Shown here piece by piece: positions 5,267 to 8,978 of a stretch of 8,978 bases of DNA (its first letter is position 1; each line of letters begins with the position of its first letter). The position numbers and the translations under genes were made by a program. Source of the DNA: an uncultured Bilophila sp. (GTDB taxonomy: Bacteria; Desulfobacterota; Desulfovibrionia; Desulfovibrionales; Desulfovibrionaceae). The DNA is taken from assembly GCA_959604115.1 (NCBI GenBank), contig CAUHBW010000134.1:1-8978 (forward strand). Reading direction: 5' to 3'. A model generated the notes under the pieces. The model saw only the letters and a program-made list of their open reading frames with translations. It was not told where the DNA came from and ran no database searches.

Positions 5267-5999
5267 AGAAACGCTTGAAGAAACTTCTTCCGCTTCGCAG
5301 GACGCCCACGCCGCCAAGGTTTCGGGGCTGTTCTCGCGCATCGTGAAATGGTACGATCCTCTAAACCGTCTCCTGAGCATGGGGCTGGATCAGGGCTGGA
5401 GGAAATGCCTTGCCGATGCGGTTCTTCCGGAGGCGTCCGAAGGGAAGCGCGTGCTGGATCTCGCCGCCGGAACGCTGGACGTGACGCTGGCGGTACGGAA
5501 ACGCTATCCCGACGTACAGGTGTTGTCCATGGACTTCTGCCCGCCCATGCTGGTTCACGGACAGAAAAAACTGTCCGCCGCCGACAGAGATTTCGTGCTT
5601 TCCGTCGGAGCCGACGCACGGGCGCTGCCCCTGCCTGACGCCTGCGTGGACGGCGTCACCATGGCCTTCGGCATCCGCAACATTTCTCCGCGCTCGGCTT
5701 CCTTCAAGGAAATGGCCCGTGTACTCAAACCGAAAGGACGCGCCTGCATTCTCGAATTCGGTACGGGAAAAAATCGCATCTGGCTCGGCCTCTACAACTT
5801 CTATCTGAAACGGGTGCTCCCGCTCATCGGCAGATTGTCCGGAGACGCCGACGCCTACAAGTACCTCGCCAGAACCATTATCGAATTCCCGGCTGCGGAC
5901 GCCCTGAGCGATGAAATGCGCGCGGCCGGCTTCGGGAGAATCTACCATATCCCGCTGTGTTCCGGCATCGTGTGTCTCCATGTCGCCGAAAAGGCCTGA
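5247..5999 (+). CDS. ubiE: Demethylmenaquinone (ubiquinone/menaquinone) methyltransferase
   Basis: A 250-residue class I SAM-dependent methyltransferase of the UbiE/MenG family. It adds the final C-methyl group that turns demethylmenaquinol into menaquinol, the membrane electron carrier of anaerobic respiration. Signature 1 is WYDPLNRLLSMGLDQGWR (35-52). The SAM site is VLDLAAGTLD (69-78), with acidic Asp96 after strand 2. Signature 2 is MAFGIRNI (139-146), followed by EMARVLKPKG and LEFG. I chose GTG at 5247 because AGGAAG lies 6 bases upstream and the resulting N-terminus matches family length; the open frame continues upstream but only through the preceding gene. Motif I reads GTLD where UbiE proteins usually have GTGD, so the third glycine of the SAM loop is Leu77. 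The rest of the fold is intact, so activity is still expected. It precedes the SGNH-like gene by 32 bases. Confidence 0.9.
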   Translation: MNTENPKETLEETSSASQDAHAAKVSGLFSRIVKWYDPLNRLLSMGLDQGWRKCLADAVLPEASEGKRVLDLAAGTLDVTLAVRKRYPDVQVLSMDFCPPMLVHGQKKLSAADRDFVLSVGADARALPLPDACVDGVTMAFGIRNISPRSASFKEMARVLKPKGRACILEFGTGKNRIWLGLYNFYLKRVLPLIGRLSGDADAYKYLARTIIEFPAADALSDEMRAAGFGRIYHIPLCSGIVCLHVAEKA

Positions 6000-6031
6000 T
6001 CCGCTTCCATTAACAACATCCCGGGGGACGT

Positions 6032-6622
6032 ATGAAGACATTCTTCTTTTTCGGAGATTCCATAACGCTGGGCGTCAATGATGCGCCCGCCGGGGGGTGG
6101 GTGGGGCGTTTCGCCGGTCTCGCGGCGCAGGCCGGTCTGCCCGTGCCGCCGTCCACCTTCTACAATCTGGGCGTCCGCAAACACGCCAGCAGGCACATCC
6201 GCCAGCGCTGGCTTTCCGAATACCGCGCCCGACTGAATGACGCCACGGTTCCGTATCTGCTTTTCTGTTTCGGTACCGTAGACATGGCGGCCCCTCAGGG
6301 CTCCGTCGCCGTTCCTCTGGAGGAAAGCCTCGAAAACGCCCGCTCCATCCTTTCCGAAGCCCGGCGGGAAGCTCCCGTGCTCATGATCAGCGCCCCGCCG
6401 GTCAAGAACCCTGAACATCAGCAGCGGATCGTCCAGTTGGACAAAGCCTACGCGAAGCTGTGCCGGGAGCTCGGCGTCGAGTATCTTGATCTTCAGGCCG
6501 AGCTGCCTTCCGCCTATGTCGAAAATCTGGCCGACGGCCTGCATCCCGGAGCGCGGGGCAACCTGCTGATCGCGGAACGCCTGCTTGCGGCCCCGATCAT
6601 GCGGGAATGGTTCCGCAACTGA
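6032..6622 (+). CDS. SGNH/GDSL-type hydrolase, substrate unknown
   Basis: A 196-residue protein of the SGNH (GDSL) esterase/lipase superfamily without a signal peptide, so probably cytosolic. Block I is FGDSIT with nucleophile Ser10, block II is NLGV (Gly47), and block V is DGLHP with Asp168 and His171. Block III, normally GxND, reads GTVD (81-84): the oxyanion-hole Asn is replaced by Val83. This may weaken activity or shift the mechanism. The rest of the catalytic set is kept, so the protein may still be an esterase on an acyl, acetyl or thioester substrate. The ATG at 6032 has GGGGG 4 bases upstream. It follows ubiE by 32 bases with no terminator between, so it is likely the last gene of the cluster. 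A link to quinone biosynthesis is not implied by sequence. Confidence 0.82.
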   Translation: MKTFFFFGDSITLGVNDAPAGGWVGRFAGLAAQAGLPVPPSTFYNLGVRKHASRHIRQRWLSEYRARLNDATVPYLLFCFGTVDMAAPQGSVAVPLEESLENARSILSEARREAPVLMISAPPVKNPEHQQRIVQLDKAYAKLCRELGVEYLDLQAELPSAYVENLADGLHPGARGNLLIAERLLAAPIMREWFRN

Positions 6623-6644
6623 ACAACCTCAAGCCGCCGCAACG

Positions 6645-6681
6645 AAAACGCCCGATCCTCGCAAAAAGGATCGGGCGTTTT
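6645..6681. terminator. Bidirectional terminator between the hydrolase and IHF/HU genes
   Basis: AAAACGCCCGATCC (6645-6658) pairs perfectly with GGATCGGGCGTTTT (6668-6681), 14 bp, with a 9-base loop. A-tracts and T-tracts on both sides make it work on either strand; the two flanking genes converge on it. Confidence 0.92.
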
Positions 6682-6715
6682 GGATTTGGGCGAATCGCCG
6701 CCTCAAGACTCTCCG

Positions 6716-7018
6716 TTATGCTTCAACTTCCTCGCCATTCAGCTCAGCGCGAAACTTGCGGGAAAGGCGGAACACGACCACTTTGCGGGGAGGCAGCGTA
6801 ATGGTCTCATCCGTCTGGGGATTACGGCCTTTGCGCGCTTCCTTGCTGTAAGCCTCGAACTTTCCGAAACCGCTTACCAGAAGGGCGTTGTCCTTCTTAA
6901 TGGCCTGCTTCATCAGGCCCAACAGGATTTCCACCGTATTCTTCACATCGGCGCGGTTCCTGTCCGTCCTCTCGTAAATGGCTTCCACAATATCCGCTTT
7001 GGTCAGTGCTCTGTTCAT
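6716..7018 (-). CDS. IHF/HU-family nucleoid DNA-binding protein
   Basis: A 100-residue bacterial histone-like protein (HU/IHF fold), working as a dimer that bends DNA in the nucleoid. It has the N-terminal helices (ALTKADIVEAIYERT, 4-18), the SGFGKFE turn (49-55), and the beta-arm ARKGRNPQT (61-69), in which Pro67 is the expected intercalating residue. TLPPRKVVVFRLSRKFR (74-90) completes the arm and end helix. It resembles IHF alpha more than HU (ALTKA start, RNPxT arm), but a single-gene call cannot separate alpha from beta or from HU paralogues. I chose ATG at 7018 because GGAGGAA lies just upstream and the protein then starts at the usual place. An in-frame ATG at 7063 adds 15 unusual residues and has a site touching the start. 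It has a long leader (7019-7311) and a strong promoter (7319-7347). Confidence 0.92.
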   Translation of the reverse strand: MNRALTKADIVEAIYERTDRNRADVKNTVEILLGLMKQAIKKDNALLVSGFGKFEAYSKEARKGRNPQTDETITLPPRKVVVFRLSRKFRAELNGEEVEA

Positions 7019-7107
7019 AGTTCCTCCATACTTCCCAAATAATGTTCGAGCCGCAGGGGGCATCTCCGACGACGGCCTCTTTTTTCAGATACGCTCCTCA
7101 AGGCCAT
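7015..7107 (-). CDS. Possible 30-codon leader ORF overlapping the IHF/HU start
   Basis: On the minus strand an ATG at 7107 opens a 30-codon frame whose TGA (7017-7015) overlaps the IHF/HU ATG as ATGA. A weak site (GAGGA) lies about 10 bases upstream. The product is short and Arg-rich (RGRRRR at residues 10-15). The overlap would allow translational coupling, but a short open frame in GC-rich DNA is often chance. Confidence 0.2.
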   Translation of the reverse strand: MALRSVSEKRGRRRRCPLRLEHYLGSMEEL

Positions 7108-7386
7108 CGCCGAATCTTCCTCTCAAAGAAGCCCCGGGCTCTCCGTCAGTACCGACTCCACGCCCCTTTCCCGCACAGACGCCGCGTGTCCGTCACTCCC
7201 GCCGGACACGCCGCCGACTGCGGCGTCAATGAAAAGGAACCGACTCGCCTCTTCCGCCTCAGTCCGCCTCTTCCCCCAAAGAGGCAACACCGCACGAAAC
7301 AAGGTTTTGTCTGCTTTTACTATACCTGCTGTTCGCCTATAGTTCAAGGAAATTACGCAGGTTTGACGTAGCGTTGCCCACGCGGA
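7019..7386 (-). other. Long structured leader of the IHF/HU gene and HIT-IHF/HU spacer
   Basis: This 368-base spacer has no convincing gene. Read on the minus strand, a promoter at 7347-7319 would start RNA near 7312, giving a leader of about 290 bases. Helices visible by eye: GCCTCTT (7266-7272)/AAGAGGC (7279-7285); GCGTGTCCG (7184-7192)/CGGACACGC (7203-7211); and an outer pair GACGCC (7178-7183)/GGCGTC (7222-7227) that encloses the last one. Two plus-strand copies of CGCCTCTTCC (about 7246 and 7265) mean the first helix has an alternative partner. No riboswitch class is recognised. An open frame at 7123-7347 begins at a TTG inside the promoter and is probably spurious. Confidence 0.5.
7319..7347 (-). 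promoter_or_regulatory. Strong sigma-70 promoter for the IHF/HU gene
   Basis: On the minus strand TTGAAC (7347-7342) and TATAGT (7324-7319) are 17 bases apart. The -35 matches 4 of 6 and the -10 matches 5 of 6 consensus positions, the best promoter pair in the window. It begins 40 bases after the HIT stop codon. No terminator lies between, so HIT transcripts may also read into the IHF/HU gene. Confidence 0.65.
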
Positions 7387-7809
7387 CTAGATTTTTTCCC
7401 TGATCGCGGCGGCCAGAGACATCATTTCCTGCATATCTCCATAGGCGCTCTGGGGCCAGGCGGCATATCCATCACCGGAAAATCTCGGAATGAGATGCCA
7501 ATGAAGATGAGGAACCTGCTGTCCCGCCGCAGGATAATTGTTTTGAATGACGTTTAGTCCTTCCGCGCCCGTCGCCCGCATGATGGCGGTACCGATTCGT
7601 TTCATGGCCGCGATCAGCGCATTGCCCAATTCGTCGGGCATATCGAACAACGTTTCCATATGCGCCTTGGGAACGACCAGCGTATGCCCCTTGTTGACGG
7701 GGCCGAGATCCAGAAAGGCGATCAGTTCATCGGATTCAAATACGGACGCGCAAGGGATTTCACCACGGGCGATTTTGCAAAAAATGCAGTTTTCCTGCTG
7801 TGCTGACAT
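7387..7809 (-). CDS. HIT family (HINT-like) nucleotide-binding hydrolase
   Basis: A 140-residue histidine-triad protein. The triad QQVPHLHWHLIP has His101, His103 and His105, with His103 expected as the nucleophile that takes the AMP group. The N-terminal CIFC (Cys8, Cys11), with His50 (PKAH) and a triad histidine, forms the zinc site common in bacterial HINT proteins. DLGPVNKGHTLVVPK (34-48) and LNVIQNNYPAAGQQ (85-98) are the usual nucleotide-pocket segments. Such enzymes hydrolyse purine phosphoramidates or aminoacyl-adenylates; the physiological substrate is unknown. The ATG at 7809 has AAGGAG about 6 bases upstream. Length is normal. It is divergent from the radical SAM gene and upstream of the IHF/HU gene on the same strand. 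Confidence 0.93.
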   Translation of the reverse strand: MSAQQENCIFCKIARGEIPCASVFESDELIAFLDLGPVNKGHTLVVPKAHMETLFDMPDELGNALIAAMKRIGTAIMRATGAEGLNVIQNNYPAAGQQVPHLHWHLIPRFSGDGYAAWPQSAYGDMQEMMSLAAAIREKI

Positions 7810-7945
7810 ACTATGCTCCTTTCGTTGCCTTGGCTCGACCTTCGCGGAGAACTATGGGATAGTATTGCGGCGGACCACATGCAAAGTTCGATAAGCGCCA
7901 AGAGATACCATCACTTACAGTTTAATACCAAACAAATCAACCAAT
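7810..7945. promoter_or_regulatory. Divergent intergenic region of HIT and radical SAM genes
   Basis: Promoters for both genes must lie here or be weak. No clear pair was found: the best plus-strand pair, TTGCGG (7865) and GATAAG (7890), has a 19-base spacer. An inverted repeat ACTAT-GGG-ATAGT (7851-7863) could be a small operator. The half toward the radical SAM gene (about 7890-7945) is AT-rich. Confidence 0.3.
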
Positions 7946-8978
7946 ATGGAAAAAAAGACTCTCACGGAAACGCCATTGCGCGAATGCCTTGTCCCCATCG
8001 GTAATCCCGCGCCCCCTTCAGACGGCGCGGATGGGCGTTCCGGCCCTAAACAGCGCCCGATCATCGTCCCGTTTTTTCTTCCATTCGCAGGTTGCCCTCA
8101 TCGTTGCCTCTTTTGCGCCCAAGACAAACAAACGGGCACTGCTCACGCTTCCGATTCCTTACCATACCCGGAAGCCCTTGCCAATCTTTTGTCCGATTTG
8201 GAGCGACAGCACGCCGAATCCGCCACAACGGGACGACCTTCCCGTCCGGTGGAACTGGCCTTCTACGGCGGAACCTTCACGGCCCTTCCGGAACGGCTCC
8301 AAACGGAGTGCATGCGACTGGCGGCGCAGGCCAAGGCGAAAGGTATACTCTGCCGCATCCGATGTTCCACAAGACCCGATGCCGTGGCTCCGCAACGGCT
8401 GGAAATCCTGAAACGCATGGGACTGGACACCGTCGAACTCGGCGTGCAGTCGTTCCATACCAAGGCGCTGCGGCTCTCGGAGCGCGGCTATGCGGGAGAG
8501 ACGGGCCGGGAAGGTTGCCGCCGGGTTCAAGAAAGCGGGCTGGAACTGGGCATCCAGCTTCTGCCCGGCATGCCGGGTTCCACACCGCAAGGATTTCTCG
8601 ACGACGTGCGGGACTCTCTCGACTTTTCCCCCGCCTGCCTTCGATTTTATCCGTGTCTCGTGGTGGAGGGAACGCCTCTCGCGGCACTGTGGAAGGCCGG
8701 AGGGTATCACCCTTGGGATATGGAGACGACGATCGACACGCTGGGAGCCGCGCTTGCCGCCGCATGGGAACGCCGGATTCCGGTCATTCGCCTGAGCCTT
8801 GCCCCGGAGCCTGAGCTGGACGACGCCGTATTGGCCGGGCCGCGCCATCCGGCGCTGGGTAACATCATCCAGGGGGAAGCGCTGCTGCGGACGTTCCGTA
8901 ACCACATAGCCCGAAACGGTGGAATGCCCCCGAATCGGATCGCGCTTCCCCGATTATGTCAGGGCTTTTTTTACGGAC
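7946..8978 (+). CDS. Elp3-like radical SAM protein (3' end beyond window)
   Basis: The first 344 residues of a radical SAM enzyme with no stop before the right edge. The cluster motif CPHRCLFC (Cys50, Cys54, Cys57; CxxxCxxC) binds the 4Fe-4S centre that cleaves SAM to a 5'-deoxyadenosyl radical. FYGGTFT (107-113) is the SAM-contact motif, and TVELGVQSF (162-170) and LGIQLLPGMPG (201-211) are the barrel strands of the Elp3/coproporphyrinogen-oxidase-like group. AGPRHPALGNIIQGEALL (297-314) matches the C-terminal region of bacterial Elp3-like proteins. No acetyltransferase domain is seen in the visible part. I chose ATG at 7946: no other in-frame ATG exists between it and the upstream stop, but its ribosome site is poor and upstream sequence is AT-rich. 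The N-terminal 36 residues are a polar, Pro-rich extension. The substrate is unknown; tRNA modification is a guess from the Elp3 link only. Confidence 0.87.
   Translation, partial: MEKKTLTETPLRECLVPIGNPAPPSDGADGRSGPKQRPIIVPFFLPFAGCPHRCLFCAQDKQTGTAHASDSLPYPEALANLLSDLERQHAESATTGRPSRPVELAFYGGTFTALPERLQTECMRLAAQAKAKGILCRIRCSTRPDAVAPQRLEILKRMGLDTVELGVQSFHTKALRLSERGYAGETGREGCRRVQESGLELGIQLLPGMPGSTPQGFLDDVRDSLDFSPACLRFYPCLVVEGTPLAALWKAGGYHPWDMETTIDTLGAALAAAWERRIPVIRLSLAPEPELDDAVLAGPRHPALGNIIQGEALLRTFRNHIARNGGMPPNRIALPRLCQGFFYG

Noticed and set aside
6716..7063. Longer IHF/HU product starting at 7063
   Set aside because: The extra 15 residues do not fit the family start, and the ribosome site touches the codon; ATG 7018 has a proper GGAGGAA.
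7123..7347. 74-codon minus-strand open frame upstream of the IHF/HU gene
   Set aside because: It begins at a TTG that is part of the -35 box, so it would lie outside the transcript.
8092..8905. Open frames in other frames on both strands over the radical SAM gene
   Set aside because: The plus frame starting at 7946 has the full CxxxCxxC and barrel motifs and stays open to the window edge.

Overview
The window is ordinary bacterial chromosome: GC-rich genes packed tightly, with AT-richer gaps between operons. No mobile element, tRNA, rRNA or CRISPR array is visible. Gene content and protein style suggest an anaerobic deltaproteobacterium of the Desulfovibrionaceae (Desulfovibrio/Bilophila-like). 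The main reasons are an oxygen-independent methylthioadenosine (MTA) salvage operon with no oxygen-dependent dioxygenase step, a UbiE/MenG quinone methyltransferase and an Elp3-like radical SAM protein. The taxon is inferred from general knowledge, not from a database match.

Layout. Positions 1-70 form a perfect 33-bp inverted repeat at the window edge. It holds the stop codon of a tiny His-rich lipoprotein gene (53-217, minus). Back-to-back promoter-like boxes (249-318) separate that gene from a plus-strand operon with ATGA overlaps: mtnA (355-1473), a class II aldolase (1470-2138) and mtnP (2135-2905). A perfect 18-bp-stem terminator ends it and also faces a 73-aa orphan protein on the minus strand (2977-3198). 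After a gene-free 363-bp gap come an acidic amino acid/dicarboxylate:cation symporter (3562-4830) and its terminator. A second plus-strand cluster follows: a 60-aa conserved-looking protein (5084-5266), ubiE/menG overlapping it (GTG start at 5247), and an SGNH-like hydrolase (6032-6622). It ends at a shared bidirectional terminator. On the minus strand lie an IHF/HU-family gene (6716-7018) behind a long structured leader and a near-consensus promoter, then a HIT protein (7387-7809). Divergent from HIT is a radical SAM gene (7946 onward) that runs off the right edge.

How the genes work together. MtnP splits MTA into adenine and methylthioribose-1-phosphate, MtnA isomerises the sugar phosphate, and the aldolase should cleave it to DHAP and a methylthio-aldehyde. 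This is the DHAP shunt described in Rhodospirillum rubrum and some E. coli, and it needs no oxygen. The same enzymes may also process 5'-deoxyadenosine from radical SAM enzymes. The other genes are housekeeping or stand-alone. I do not see a wholly new system. The best leads are the compact shunt operon, the structured IHF/HU leader, the 70-bp palindrome and the His-rich mini-lipoprotein.
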